Assembly: GCA_964554795.1 (NCBI GenBank)
Contig: CAZKQB010000008.1
Span: 11,868-75,867, forward strand
DNA from: SFHK01 sp964554795
Lineage (GTDB): Bacteria; Bacillota; Clostridia; Christensenellales; Aristaeellaceae
Direction: 5' to 3'
DNA: 64,000 nt
This document shows, piece after piece, positions 8,690 to 17,240 of the stretch (its first letter is position 1; each line of letters opens with the position of its first letter). A model generated the notes under the pieces. It was given only the letters and a program-made list of their open reading frames with translations, made no database searches and was not told where the DNA came from. Both the position numbers and the translations under genes were made by a program.

Positions 8690-9742
8690 ATGAACCGCAT
8701 AGACGATCTTCGTTCAAGAGGCATTTCATGCGCGCTGTACGATGATCCCATAAACATTCGCTACCTCACCGGCTACACCGGCGAAGGCAGTCTTCTTATC
8801 CTGCCCGACCGCGCCGTAATCATCACCGATTTCCGCTACGTTGAGCAGGCGCAGCGCCAGAGTCCCTTCTGTGACCTTGAGCGCACCGGTGTCGGCCGGG
8901 GTGTCAACGCCATCGTTGCGGAGGCGCTTGCCAAGGCCGGCCTTCACGAGTTGCCCATTGAGGAAAATATCGTCACCGTCAGCCGTCTGCACTCCATGGA
9001 AAAGGCATTGCCCGGCATTCACTTGACTGCACTGCCTGGAACCGTTCTCGAAATGCGTACGGCAAAGGATGAAGACGAGCTAAACTGCATCCGAAAGGCA
9101 CTGGCCATCTCCTGTCAGGCGTTTGACGACCTTCTTGGCATCATTCATGCCGGCATGACAGAAAAGCGCGTCTGCGCAGAGCTCAACCACTTTATGAACC
9201 TTCGCGGAAGCGAGGGGACGGCCTTCGATACCATCGTCGCCTCCGGCGTGAACGGCTCGCTGCCCCACGCCGTGCCCTCCGATAAGGTTATCGAAAAGGG
9301 TGAGCTTGTCACATTTGATTTCGGTGCGAAGTTTGGAGGCTATTGTGCCGACATGACGCGCACCATCGCCATCGGCGAAATCTCGAGCGAGCTTCACGAG
9401 ATTTACGACGCGGTTCTCGAAGCGCAGCTCACGTCCGAAGCGGCCGTCAAGCCCGGCGCTATATGCCGTGACATCGACAAAATCGCCCGCGACCAGCTGG
9501 AGGCTAAATACCCCGGCGCGTTCGGGCACAGTTTGGGTCACGGCGTGGGTCTGTTCATTCATGAGCTACCCAGCCTGAGCTTCCGCTCGGACACCATCCT
9601 GCAAAAGGGTCATGTGGTCACCGTAGAGCCCGGCGTTTACATTCCCGGCGTCGGCGGCTGCCGCATTGAGGATACGGTCATCGTCACCGAAGACGGTTTC
9701 GAAAACCCCGTCACGACCCCCAAACAACTGATAGTTGTTTGA
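8690..9742 (+). CDS. M24 family metallopeptidase (Xaa-Pro aminopeptidase type)
   Basis: The 350-residue protein has an N-terminal creatinase-like domain and a C-terminal pita-bread peptidase domain. The metal ligands are recognisable: VTFDFGAKFGGYCADMTRT supplies the Asp pair, HSLGHGVGLFIHE the His, and VVTVEPGVYIPG and CRIEDTVIV the Glu residues. It removes N-terminal residues before proline. The ATG at 8690 follows GCGGAGG and is preferred over an upstream frame start at 8669. The efp gene lies 37 bases downstream, a pairing common in Firmicutes, where EF-P and a proline peptidase both relate to proline-rich proteins. Confidence 0.93.
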   Translation: MNRIDDLRSRGISCALYDDPINIRYLTGYTGEGSLLILPDRAVIITDFRYVEQAQRQSPFCDLERTGVGRGVNAIVAEALAKAGLHELPIEENIVTVSRLHSMEKALPGIHLTALPGTVLEMRTAKDEDELNCIRKALAISCQAFDDLLGIIHAGMTEKRVCAELNHFMNLRGSEGTAFDTIVASGVNGSLPHAVPSDKVIEKGELVTFDFGAKFGGYCADMTRTIAIGEISSELHEIYDAVLEAQLTSEAAVKPGAICRDIDKIARDQLEAKYPGAFGHSLGHGVGLFIHELPSLSFRSDTILQKGHVVTVEPGVYIPGVGGCRIEDTVIVTEDGFENPVTTPKQLIVV

Positions 9743-9779
9743 CCAACGCCCCGATCATATATTCAGAGGAGGAACCCCC

Positions 9780-10337
9780 ATGGTAACAGCTGGCGATTTC
9801 AAAAAAGGCCTTACGGTGGAATGGGATGGCGGTATCTGGACGATCGTTGACTTCCAGCACGTGAAGCCCGGCAAAGGCGCCGCTTTCGTTCGCACCAAGA
9901 TCAAAAACATCATCACCGGCGCGGTTGTCGAGCGCAGCTTCAACCCCACCGATAAGATGCCCAAGGCCATCATCGAAACGAAGGTCATGCAGTATCTTTA
10001 TAACGACGGCGATCTGTACTACTTTATGGACAACGAGACCTTCGAGCAGCTGGCGCTGCCCAAGGAGCAGGTTGAGGACAGCATCCCCTTCATGAAGGAG
10101 AACACCGAGGCCACGATCCGCTTCTACAAGGGCTCTCCGTTCAGCGTTGAAGCTCCGACCTTCGTCGACCTCGAGGTCATCCATACTGAGCCTGGCTTCA
10201 AGGGCGACACCGCTTCCAACACCACCAAGCCTGCCACCGTCGAGACCGGCTTCACCCTGCAGGTGCCGCTGTTCATCGAAATCGGCGACAAGCTTCACAT
10301 CGACACCCGTACCGGCGAGTACCTCAATCGCGTGTAA
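9780..10337 (+). CDS. efp: Translation elongation factor P
   Basis: The 185-residue product has the full three-domain EF-P length and starts MVTAGDFKKG. The signature PGKGAAFVRTKIKN surrounds the tip of domain I, where Lys is normally modified or replaced. The C-terminal GEYLNRV is also typical. EF-P rescues ribosomes stalled on proline runs. An RBS AGGAGG lies just before the ATG at 9780; the longer frame from 9735 lacks support. A hairpin with a T-run follows the stop. Confidence 0.97.
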   Translation: MVTAGDFKKGLTVEWDGGIWTIVDFQHVKPGKGAAFVRTKIKNIITGAVVERSFNPTDKMPKAIIETKVMQYLYNDGDLYYFMDNETFEQLALPKEQVEDSIPFMKENTEATIRFYKGSPFSVEAPTFVDLEVIHTEPGFKGDTASNTTKPATVETGFTLQVPLFIEIGDKLHIDTRTGEYLNRV

Positions 10338-10360
10338 CAGCGGCGCTCACCCGGTTCACA

Positions 10361-10396
10361 AAAGCGGAATCGTCGTATGCCGACGTTTCCGCTTTT
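10361..10396 (+). terminator. Terminator after efp
   Basis: AAAGCGGAA-T-CGTCG pairs with CGACG-T-TTCCGCTTT (one T-T mismatch) and runs into six Ts. It lies between efp and the CD1247-like gene and may give partial read-through. Confidence 0.75.
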
Positions 10397-10439
10397 TTCA
10401 GAATCCGCGTCCCTACGGACGCAGGCGCAGGAGGAAAAT

Positions 10440-10967
10440 ATGCGCGATCTCACACAGAAAATCGGTTATCTGAAGGGTCTGCGTGACAGCCTGGGCGCCG
10501 ACCCGAACGAACCGGCCAACCGCCTCACGAACCTCATGATCGACGTGCTCGACGGCCTGGCCGAGACCGTGGATGAGCTGATTAACGAGCATCAGGAGCT
10601 GAACGACTACGTCACCTCCATCGACGACGATCTGGCTGACCTTGAGGCTCGCAATAAGTCCGGGAGTTTCCCGGGCGACGACTTTGACGAGGAGGACGAT
10701 GCGCCCTCCCCGCATACCCGCAGTCATCTGCGCGTTCTCAAGACCAACGACGAGGCAGAGGACGCGGATGAGGAGGATGAGGACGACGAGCTCGACAATT
10801 CTGATCTCGCCGTAAGCCTCTGCTCCGCTTGTGGGCGTCCGTTTGCCCTGAGCGTCGAGGCCTTCGGCTTCTCTCCCCTTTACGAATGCCCGCATTGCGG
10901 AAAGCATGTTCCCTTTAAGCTGATCACCTCCCACACACTTCCGACGGCAAAGCCCGTTGAAAACTGA
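10440..10967 (+). CDS. CD1247-like protein with a C-terminal zinc ribbon
   Basis: This 175-residue protein starts MRDLTQKIGYLKGL, the pattern of the clostridial CD1247 N-terminal domain, with a helical segment rich in leucine and acidic residues that may form a coiled coil. A very acidic linker (EDEDDE repeats, residues ~80-120) leads to a zinc ribbon with CSACGRPF and CPHCGKHV. The function of this family is unknown. It follows M24 peptidase and efp, an arrangement I recall from other Clostridia. The start is set by AGGAGG just upstream of 10440. Confidence 0.8.
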   Translation: MRDLTQKIGYLKGLRDSLGADPNEPANRLTNLMIDVLDGLAETVDELINEHQELNDYVTSIDDDLADLEARNKSGSFPGDDFDEEDDAPSPHTRSHLRVLKTNDEAEDADEEDEDDELDNSDLAVSLCSACGRPFALSVEAFGFSPLYECPHCGKHVPFKLITSHTLPTAKPVEN

Positions 10968-10989
10968 CAGAAGCGATCGCTTCTATATC

Positions 10990-11021
10990 GACCCCGCGCG
11001 GCTTGCGCGGGGTCGTTTTTT
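10990..11021 (+). terminator. Strong rho-independent terminator
   Basis: The ten-base-pair stem GACCCCGCGC/GCGCGGGGTC (10990-11014) is followed by G and six Ts. It ends the peptidase-efp-CD1247 unit. Confidence 0.9.
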
Positions 11022-11033
11022 GCAATTTTCTCC

Positions 11034-11062
11034 TTGCTTCTCCGCCTGTTTTGTGCTACAAT
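11034..11062 (+). promoter_or_regulatory. Promoter of the TetR-led cluster
   Basis: TTGCTT (11034-11039) and TACAAT (11057-11062) are 17 bases apart, and TGC before the -10 box makes it an extended -10 promoter. Transcription would start near 11069. Confidence 0.6.
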
Positions 11063-11107
11063 TCTGATATGAACGTGTTCATAAAAAGAACGCCAACTGG
11101 AGGACGC

Positions 11108-11617
11108 ATGCCAAAAGTTCTTGAAAGCGTTCGTGAGCAGCTACTCGAAACCGCTCGCGCGCAAATTGAGAGAAGCGGATATGCCCGCACCACAATCCGC
11201 TCTGTCGCTGCGGAATGCGGCATTGCAGTCGGCACGGTGTATAACTACTTTCCCTCCAAGGACATGTTGATTGCAACCTACGTATCCGAGGACTGGCTAC
11301 GCTACCTTGCGTCCATTCGGGCAAGCGAGGCTGATGACGCAAAAACACGCTTGCGCCGCATCTATGAAGCGCTGCGTGCGTTTATCGATGCGCACGCAGC
11401 ACTATTTACGGATCCGGATGCTGTCAAGCCCTACCACTCCGTTTTCATGCAGCGCCATAATCAGCTTCGCGCGCAGCTCGCCGAGCTCATTGTGCCCATC
11501 TGCCCACCCGGCGCAGATGCCCTTCTCCCCTCGTTCATCGCAGAATCTCTGCTCACGTGGACGCTGGAGAAAACGGCCTTCGAGCCCATCTATCACATCA
11601 TTCAAAAGCTGTTATAA
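11108..11617 (+). CDS. TetR/AcrR family transcriptional regulator
   Basis: The 169-residue protein has an N-terminal helix-turn-helix of TetR type (GYARTTIRSVAAECGIAVGT, then VYNYFPSKDMLIATYV). The helical ligand-binding part is shorter than usual. ATG 11108 is preceded by CTGGAGGA; an ATG at 11069 falls on the predicted transcription start and is unlikely. It heads a cluster of four further genes in the same direction and probably controls them. The ligand is unknown. Confidence 0.92.
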   Translation: MPKVLESVREQLLETARAQIERSGYARTTIRSVAAECGIAVGTVYNYFPSKDMLIATYVSEDWLRYLASIRASEADDAKTRLRRIYEALRAFIDAHAALFTDPDAVKPYHSVFMQRHNQLRAQLAELIVPICPPGADALLPSFIAESLLTWTLEKTAFEPIYHIIQKLL

Positions 11618-11646
11618 ACGAAACAGTAAAAGGAGAGGATTCGTTC

Positions 11647-12573
11647 ATGAGTAGCTTTGAAAACCTTCGCATTGTCGACAACTTCTACCAGACGTCCCTG
11701 TTCTTCCCCATGCCAACCGTCATCATCAGCACGCTATGCGAGGACGGCACAACCACGCTCGGCCCTTACTCGCTGGTACAGCCCTATTACGTCGCCGGGA
11801 AGGACTACTATGCCATGCTGCTGAGCTGCCGCAATTCCTCGAACACGGCGCAGAACCTTCTGCGCAACGGCAAGTGCTCTCTGAATTTCATCGACGATGA
11901 CCCGAAAACCTTCAAGGAGGCTGTCAAGCTCTCATGGCCCGGCGACAAGCCTTCGGACAAGATGCCCAAATGCAAATTCCGACTGGAAACGAGCCAGATT
12001 GAAGAAGAAACCGGCGAAGCGCGCCCACAGGTGCTGACGGACGCCATTCAGTCGATCGAATGCACGTGGATGCGTACGCTGGACGGCGCGGACAGAGATC
12101 AGCCAGGCGAATTGAACGGTTACGAAGGACCCTACCACGATTTCAATGGCATTACCAGCAAATTCGGCGCGCACTTCATCCTGCGCGTTGACCGCATACT
12201 GATGAAGAAAAAATATGCCGACGCCATTATCAACGGCGTGCGCGCAAAGGACTTCCCGCCGTTGCCGGTCGACTACGGCTATCGCGATTCCAAGAACTTC
12301 TGGTTTCACAGGAAACGCAGGATGCGCGCGGAGCTTCTGCAGGTGCGCAAGGCCACGCTCGAATCCGTACGCTACGCCGCCGACCGTGTCGACGACAAGG
12401 TCAAATTCACCGACGACGCACTCGAAACCATTCTAGGGGTACCGCGCGTGTTTCTGCCGGTAGTGCTCAAAGGCTGCGTAAGCTGGGCGAAGGAGAACAA
12501 CGTGCAGTTGGTAACAGCCGAGCACATGAAGATCATTAACGACAAGCGAGCCAAGGAAAAAGCAAAGAAATAA
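11647..12573 (+). CDS. Flavin reductase-like FMN-binding protein with a PCP_red-like C-terminus
   Basis: The 308-residue protein begins with a flavin reductase-like split barrel (residues ~1-190: LFFPMPTVIISTLCEDG, then SCRNSSNTAQNLLRNGKCSL). The last ~60 residues (DDALETILGVPRVFLPVVLKG, then WAKENNVQLVTAEHM) resemble the small helical PCP_red domain known from protochlorophyllide reductase subunits; this second match is from memory. The family usually binds FMN and serves as a reductase or as a flavin supplier to a partner. The start has AAAGGAGAGG upstream. It lies 29 bases after the TetR gene and 13 before an SDR gene, so it is probably part of an FMN-dependent pathway. Confidence 0.8.
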   Translation: MSSFENLRIVDNFYQTSLFFPMPTVIISTLCEDGTTTLGPYSLVQPYYVAGKDYYAMLLSCRNSSNTAQNLLRNGKCSLNFIDDDPKTFKEAVKLSWPGDKPSDKMPKCKFRLETSQIEEETGEARPQVLTDAIQSIECTWMRTLDGADRDQPGELNGYEGPYHDFNGITSKFGAHFILRVDRILMKKKYADAIINGVRAKDFPPLPVDYGYRDSKNFWFHRKRRMRAELLQVRKATLESVRYAADRVDDKVKFTDDALETILGVPRVFLPVVLKGCVSWAKENNVQLVTAEHMKIINDKRAKEKAKK

Positions 12574-12586
12574 GGAGGAAGTCTTC

Positions 12587-13453
12587 ATGAAAGTCGTTCT
12601 TGCCGGTGCGTTTGGCAATCTGGGTGCAGAAATTCTCACCTGCCTGTGCCGGGCGGGTCACGAGGTTATTGCCGCCGATCTGAAGGAGCGTCAAATTCCG
12701 GGAATCGAGGGCAAATATGCCTTCACGTCCATCGACGCCACCAATCCTGTCAGCCTGAAGGGGCTGTGCGACGGCGCAGACGTTGTCATCACCACGATGG
12801 GGCTGACCGACGCTTCTACCCGCTTCACATCTTACGACATTGACTACAAGGGCACCATGAATCTGTACGCCGAGGCAAAGCGCGCAGGCGTGAAGAAATT
12901 CAACTATGTCTCCGTCATTTCCTGCGACCAGCCGGGAGCTGAAAAGGTTCCGATGCTGCACGCCAAATACATGGTGGAGCAAGAGCTTAAAAAGGAATCC
13001 ATGGACTGGGTCATCTACCGTCCGACCGGCTATTTCTACGACATTGCCAAGGTATTCAAGCCCTATGTAGAGAAGGGCGAGATGCAGCTTTTGAAAAACT
13101 ACGGCGGTGTAAAGGCCAATGTGGTAGACTGCCCGGACTTCGCCGCCTTCATCGTCGAGCACATGAACGACACGAACGTCACCTACAACGTCGGCGGCCA
13201 GGAAATCTATACCTATGAAGAAATGGCAAAGATGTGCTTTGACGCCGCCGGAAAGCCCTGCAAAATCAAGTGGGCTCCCATCTGGCTGTTCGGCATTCTA
13301 GCGAATCTGCCAAAAATCAAAAAGGCCGGAAAGCACGACATCATCCTCTTTTCCCGCTGGACACTCAGCCACGATCTCGTGGGCGATACCAAAATCGGCG
13401 ATAAGAGCTTTGCCGCATATCTGAAAAGCTATTTTGGCAGGGAGGGAAACTAA
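12587..13453 (+). CDS. SDR-type NAD(P)-binding oxidoreductase (atypical, NmrA-like)
   Basis: The 288-residue protein has an N-terminal Rossmann fold (VVLAGAFGNLGAEIL), an acidic residue after beta-2 (AADLKE) and an extended-SDR-like layout with YRPTGYFYDIAKVF. A classical YxxxK pair is not obvious: HAKYMVEQELKK is the closest match. It may be an isomerase or reductase or only a cofactor-binding protein. The RBS AAGGAGG precedes the ATG. The stop codon directly abuts the next start at 13454, which indicates tight coupling to the DUF1295 gene. Confidence 0.85.
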   Translation: MKVVLAGAFGNLGAEILTCLCRAGHEVIAADLKERQIPGIEGKYAFTSIDATNPVSLKGLCDGADVVITTMGLTDASTRFTSYDIDYKGTMNLYAEAKRAGVKKFNYVSVISCDQPGAEKVPMLHAKYMVEQELKKESMDWVIYRPTGYFYDIAKVFKPYVEKGEMQLLKNYGGVKANVVDCPDFAAFIVEHMNDTNVTYNVGGQEIYTYEEMAKMCFDAAGKPCKIKWAPIWLFGILANLPKIKKAGKHDIILFSRWTLSHDLVGDTKIGDKSFAAYLKSYFGREGN

Positions 13454-14269
13454 ATGTACTGGGGACTGCTCGGCATTCTGTATATCGTCTGCGCCGCGCT
13501 GTGCGCCGTGGGTTTTTACAAGTTTGTGTATTTCCTCTCCGTGGGCTACGGTCTTGCCGTCGCAGGCGGCAGCCTTGCAGCGCTGATCCTGTATCTGACA
13601 GCACCCACGGCTACGCCTCTTTGGCTCGTGCTGGTTCAAATGCTTCTGTTCGTGGCGTACGGTGCACGGCTTTCCGGCTTTCTGCTGGCGCGCGAGTATA
13701 AAAACGCATCCTTCCGCAAAACGAGCATAGCCAAGGCTTCTCTCTCGAAGAACGAAGAAAAGAAGATGCCCGTATTCGTGATGGTCGTCATCTGGATCAC
13801 CGTAGCCGCGCTGTATGTAGCACAGGTCAGTCCTATGCTGTTTCGCTGGAAAAACGGTTCCACAGACTGGGTCGTTCCGGTGATCGGCTTTGCGGTTTCC
13901 ATCGGCGGTCTTCTGCTGGAATCTTCGGCAGACAGGCAAAAGAGCGCTCAAAAGAAGCTGCATCCCGACATGGTCGCCACGCAGGGATTGTATCGCATCG
14001 TACGCTGCCCGAATTATTTGGGCGAAATCATCTTCTGGGCCGGCGTATTCATCTCTGGTCTTACGACCTACTGCAATGCAGGACAATGGATTACCGCCAT
14101 CGCAGCGTTCGTCTGCATCGTCTACATCATGTTCAACGGCGCACAGCGCATGGAAAAGCGCCAGATGAAGCAGTATGGCAACAAGCCTGAATATCAGGCC
14201 TATGCCGATCATACGCCCATCCTGCTGCCCTTTGTGCCGATTTACCACTTGAACAGTAGGAAGGAATGA
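13454..14269 (+). CDS. DUF1295 membrane enzyme (steroid 5-alpha-reductase-like)
   Basis: This 271-residue membrane protein has about seven hydrophobic segments. Its C-terminal part has the DUF1295/ICMT signature: GLYRIVRCPNYLGEIIFWAG near 177-196, preceded by a His (KLHPDMVATQ). Homologues include eukaryotic steroid 5-alpha-reductases and isoprenylcysteine methyltransferases, which bind NADPH or S-adenosylmethionine at this site. The context (TetR, flavin reductase, SDR) suggests an NAD(P)H-dependent double-bond reduction of a lipid- or steroid-like molecule. The substrate is not known. Confidence 0.85.
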   Translation: MYWGLLGILYIVCAALCAVGFYKFVYFLSVGYGLAVAGGSLAALILYLTAPTATPLWLVLVQMLLFVAYGARLSGFLLAREYKNASFRKTSIAKASLSKNEEKKMPVFVMVVIWITVAALYVAQVSPMLFRWKNGSTDWVVPVIGFAVSIGGLLLESSADRQKSAQKKLHPDMVATQGLYRIVRCPNYLGEIIFWAGVFISGLTTYCNAGQWITAIAAFVCIVYIMFNGAQRMEKRQMKQYGNKPEYQAYADHTPILLPFVPIYHLNSRKE

Positions 14270-14273
14270 CGTC

Positions 14274-14909
14274 ATGAAAGAGTATTCCGTTGCCATGGCG
14301 CTGGTAGACTTCATTCCGGTTCTTCTGTTTACCGCCGCCGGTGTACTCCTGATGTGCGATCTGTACCGCAAAATGAGCAAAGGTGCTTTTGCGCTTTTCT
14401 CTGCGGGGCTGATCGACGTAGCCTTTGCCGGTGCACTGAAGGCTACCTATAAGCTTCTCTACGCAGCAGGTATATGCGAATTTCCCGCACTGAATGACGT
14501 GTTCTTCCCTATGCAATCCATCGGCTTTCTGCTGGCCGGTCTCGGCATGCTGACGATGCTTCTCCATCGCCGGGGCGGAAGCACTGTCTGCCTTCTTGCA
14601 CCCCCGGTATTTAAGGGCACATTCCTGTTCGTCGGCCTGATGGTTGCCGGACTGGGCATGCTGGATGCAGCGCTCTGCATTCTCTCCGGAAGACTGAAAA
14701 AGCCCGCGTTGATTGCGCTGTTCGCGCTTTCTTTCGTGTGCTCGTTGGCCATGGGCTACCTTTCCTCTCGCGATTTTACGCAGGCCTCCATGAACTGGAC
14801 TGCCGAGTGCGTAAACATCGTCGGACAGGGCGCGCTGCTCGTCGGTACAATGCTGGCGCATAAGCATGGTCTGGCCGCGCTGGCAGTGAAAGAGAAGGAT
14901 GCGGACTGA
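14274..14909 (+). CDS. Hydrophobic membrane protein of unknown function
   Basis: The 211-residue protein has about six predicted membrane helices and no motif that I recognise. It starts four bases after the DUF1295 gene, with a probable RBS GGAAGGAATG inside that gene, and is the last gene of the TetR-led unit. It could transport the substrate of the cluster or be an enzyme partner. A long hairpin follows. Confidence 0.75.
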   Translation: MKEYSVAMALVDFIPVLLFTAAGVLLMCDLYRKMSKGAFALFSAGLIDVAFAGALKATYKLLYAAGICEFPALNDVFFPMQSIGFLLAGLGMLTMLLHRRGGSTVCLLAPPVFKGTFLFVGLMVAGLGMLDAALCILSGRLKKPALIALFALSFVCSLAMGYLSSRDFTQASMNWTAECVNIVGQGALLVGTMLAHKHGLAALAVKEKDAD

Positions 14910-14940
14910 CGCTGCCTCCATGAATCACTTTCCACCCATA

Positions 14941-15001
14941 AATCAAAAGTGTCACCCGCAGAAAGTCCAGCTTCGGCTTCCTGCGGGTGACACTTTTGAT
15001 T
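14941..15001. terminator. Long perfect inverted repeat between convergent genes
   Basis: A 21-bp perfect stem (14941-14961 with 14981-15001) encloses a loop that contains a smaller AGC-TTCG-GCT hairpin. It lies between the convergent stops at 14909 and 15017, so it most likely terminates both transcripts. It lacks a long T-run and is longer than the other terminators in the window. Confidence 0.65.
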
Positions 15002-15016
15002 TCCTGCAATCGACAT

Positions 15017-15823
15017 TCAGCAATTCTCCGTCACCGCCGCATGTGCAGCGCTTCGGAGAATCACAAGTTGCTCCTGCGTGGGCATCGTGGACGGGACGGG
15101 AACGAACGTCCTTTCTCCTGTGGACGGGTTCTTTCCTGCATACTCATACAGCGCAGGCACAAATCGATTTTCACGCGCATCGCGTCCCGTGAAAAACTCA
15201 TACCACGTCAATCCTGCCAGCAGCCGTCCTGCGTACAGCGACAGGTGGAAGCCGTCGCGCGTTAGCGGCACGCCGCCTCGCTCCGGATCGAACGCCGCAT
15301 TTTCGCGCGCGATTCGCACCGCCTCGCCCACCGGAACGATCCGCGCACCGATTGCTCTCGCAGCCTTCCGATAGGCCTCGCTTAGGCAGGCATGCATTTG
15401 GAACCGATTTCGGTCATAATCCTCAAAGGCCGGATGTGCACTGTCATACTCATAGGCCCACGTCTCGTTCACAACGATCTCCGCCGACGGCGCAAGTGCG
15501 CGCACGAAATCTGCCAGCTCCCTAATAAATGGGAAATACGTTTCCGGCTTACCGCTGAAATGGCTGGCCTGCTGCACGGTCACGTAATCCCATCTTTCGT
15601 CCATAAGCGCCGTGCGCACCGACGCGCGTCCAATGCTTTCGTTGTTCACAAAATACTCATACGCTGCCTCGCCGCTCTGCACGTTTTCCATGTGCCTTTC
15701 AAGCGAGCAGCCGCCGATGTACAGGTTTCCCAGTTCAAGCGTCTCTCCGCCAGAGGAAGCCGCCTCGCGCGCCCACGTCTGGGAATCCACAGAGAAGCTG
15801 TTCCCGATTGATAAAATTTTCAT
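15017..15823 (-). CDS. SGNH-like hydrolase (DUF4886 type)
   Basis: The 268-residue protein starts MKILSIGNSFSVDSQTW, with the GNSFS block of SGNH/DUF4886 hydrolases and its catalytic Ser. VTVQQASH and a C-terminal DGFHLS, the usual D-x-x-H dyad, complete the triad. Such enzymes remove acyl or acetyl groups, often from glycans. No signal peptide is visible, so it should act in the cytoplasm. The ATG at 15823 has GAGAGGG upstream. It stands alone between a convergent membrane-protein gene and the divergent cca gene. Confidence 0.82.
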   Translation of the reverse strand: MKILSIGNSFSVDSQTWAREAASSGGETLELGNLYIGGCSLERHMENVQSGEAAYEYFVNNESIGRASVRTALMDERWDYVTVQQASHFSGKPETYFPFIRELADFVRALAPSAEIVVNETWAYEYDSAHPAFEDYDRNRFQMHACLSEAYRKAARAIGARIVPVGEAVRIARENAAFDPERGGVPLTRDGFHLSLYAGRLLAGLTWYEFFTGRDARENRFVPALYEYAGKNPSTGERTFVPVPSTMPTQEQLVILRSAAHAAVTENC

Positions 15824-15836
15824 AAGCAACCCTCTC

Positions 15837-15865
15837 TTGACAAAAAAGCCCGTCATCCGTATGAT
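15837..15865 (+). promoter_or_regulatory. Promoter of cca
   Basis: A perfect TTGACA (15837-15842) and TATGAT (15860-15865) are 17 bases apart. The CCA-adding enzyme gene starts about 30 bases downstream. Confidence 0.75.
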
Positions 15866-15895
15866 GGTAGCAAAAGAATCCCGGGAGGTACTCTC

Positions 15896-17230
15896 ATGAT
15901 CGAATTTCCCCGTCCCGTCGCTCGGCTGATTCGCACGCTTAACGAAGCGGGCTATGAGGCCTATGCCGTCGGCGGCTGCGTCCGCGATGCGCTGCTCGGC
16001 CGTCAGCCCAACGACTGGGACTTAACTACATCCGCCATGCCCGAGCAGATTAAGACCTGCTTTGTAAACCGCCGCGTCATCGAAACCGGCATCAAGCACG
16101 GCACCGTCACCGTACTGGACGGCGGCGTGCCCTACGAAATCACTACCTACCGGCTGGATGGCAAGTATTCCGACCATCGCCGCCCCGACTCCGTGGAATT
16201 CGTCAGCGACCTGAAGGAGGATCTGCGTCGCCGCGACTTCACCGTCAATGCCATGGCCTGCCACCCGGAGACCGGCGTAGTTGACCTGTTCGGCGGACAG
16301 GAGGATTTGCGCGCGGGAATCATCCGCTGCGTGGGCGAACCGGAGCACCGCTTTACCGAGGACGCGCTGCGCATTCTGCGCGCACTGCGCTTCGCCTCTA
16401 CCTACGATTTCACCATCGACCCCGCTACGGGACGCGCGGCGCTGAAGCTCGCGCCGACACTTCAAAGCGTATCTCCGGAGCGCATTTTTGTAGAGCTCAA
16501 AAAGCTTCTGTGCGGGAAGGGTGCGAAGCGCGTGCTCGCCGAGTACGCAGACATTCTGTTTACGCTCTTCCCTGCCCTCGCACCAATGCGCAACTGCGCC
16601 CAGAGCAACCCGCACCACGCCTACGACGTGTGGACGCACACGCTGATTGCCCTTGAAAACGCGCCCGACGACCCGGTCTACCGGCTTACAATGCTGTTTC
16701 ATGATTCCGGCAAGCCCGCGGCTCACTCCGTCGGCGAGGACGGCTACGACCACTTTAAAGGACACCCCGCCATCAGCCATGACATTGCCGAGGCGGCGCT
16801 GCTTGCCATGAAGAGCGACCGCGCCACGATGACCCGCGTGCTGGCGCTAATCGCCGAGCACGATCTGCGCATTCCAGCCGAACCCAAAAGCGTGCGCCGA
16901 CAGATGGCGCGAATCGGCTCCGACCTGCTCGAAGCGCTGTTCCCCGTCTTCCGCGCCGACCTGCTTGCACAGAACCCGGCAAAAATCCCGGAGAAGCTGC
17001 AGGCAGAGGAAGCTCTGGAACGCGTTTTCCGCGAGGAGATCGAGCGAAATGCCTGCGTGAAGATCGGTGATCTCTCAGTAAATGGCCGCGACCTGATGGC
17101 GCTTGGTCTCGCCGGCCCCGACGTCGGCCGCATGCTGAAGGCACTGCTGGATAAGGTCGTCTCAGAGGAGCTTCCCAACGAACGCGAAGCCCTGCTGAGC
17201 GCCTGTCAGGCACTGCGCTCCTATGTCTAA
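15896..17230 (+). CDS. cca: CCA-adding tRNA nucleotidyltransferase with an HD domain
   Basis: The 444-residue protein has the class II nucleotidyltransferase head: GGCVRDALL at 26-34 followed by the catalytic pair in NDWDL, then DLRRRDFTVNAMA and the neck region EDALRILRALRFA. A C-terminal HD phosphohydrolase domain follows, with MLFHDSGKP as the HD core. The enzyme adds or repairs the 3' CCA end of tRNA in the cytoplasm. The RBS GGGAGG precedes the start. The convergent hydrolase gene ends 11 bases past its stop. Confidence 0.95.
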   Translation: MIEFPRPVARLIRTLNEAGYEAYAVGGCVRDALLGRQPNDWDLTTSAMPEQIKTCFVNRRVIETGIKHGTVTVLDGGVPYEITTYRLDGKYSDHRRPDSVEFVSDLKEDLRRRDFTVNAMACHPETGVVDLFGGQEDLRAGIIRCVGEPEHRFTEDALRILRALRFASTYDFTIDPATGRAALKLAPTLQSVSPERIFVELKKLLCGKGAKRVLAEYADILFTLFPALAPMRNCAQSNPHHAYDVWTHTLIALENAPDDPVYRLTMLFHDSGKPAAHSVGEDGYDHFKGHPAISHDIAEAALLAMKSDRATMTRVLALIAEHDLRIPAEPKSVRRQMARIGSDLLEALFPVFRADLLAQNPAKIPEKLQAEEALERVFREEIERNACVKIGDLSVNGRDLMALGLAGPDVGRMLKALLDKVVSEELPNEREALLSACQALRSYV

Positions 17231-17240
17231 AGCAAAGGAT

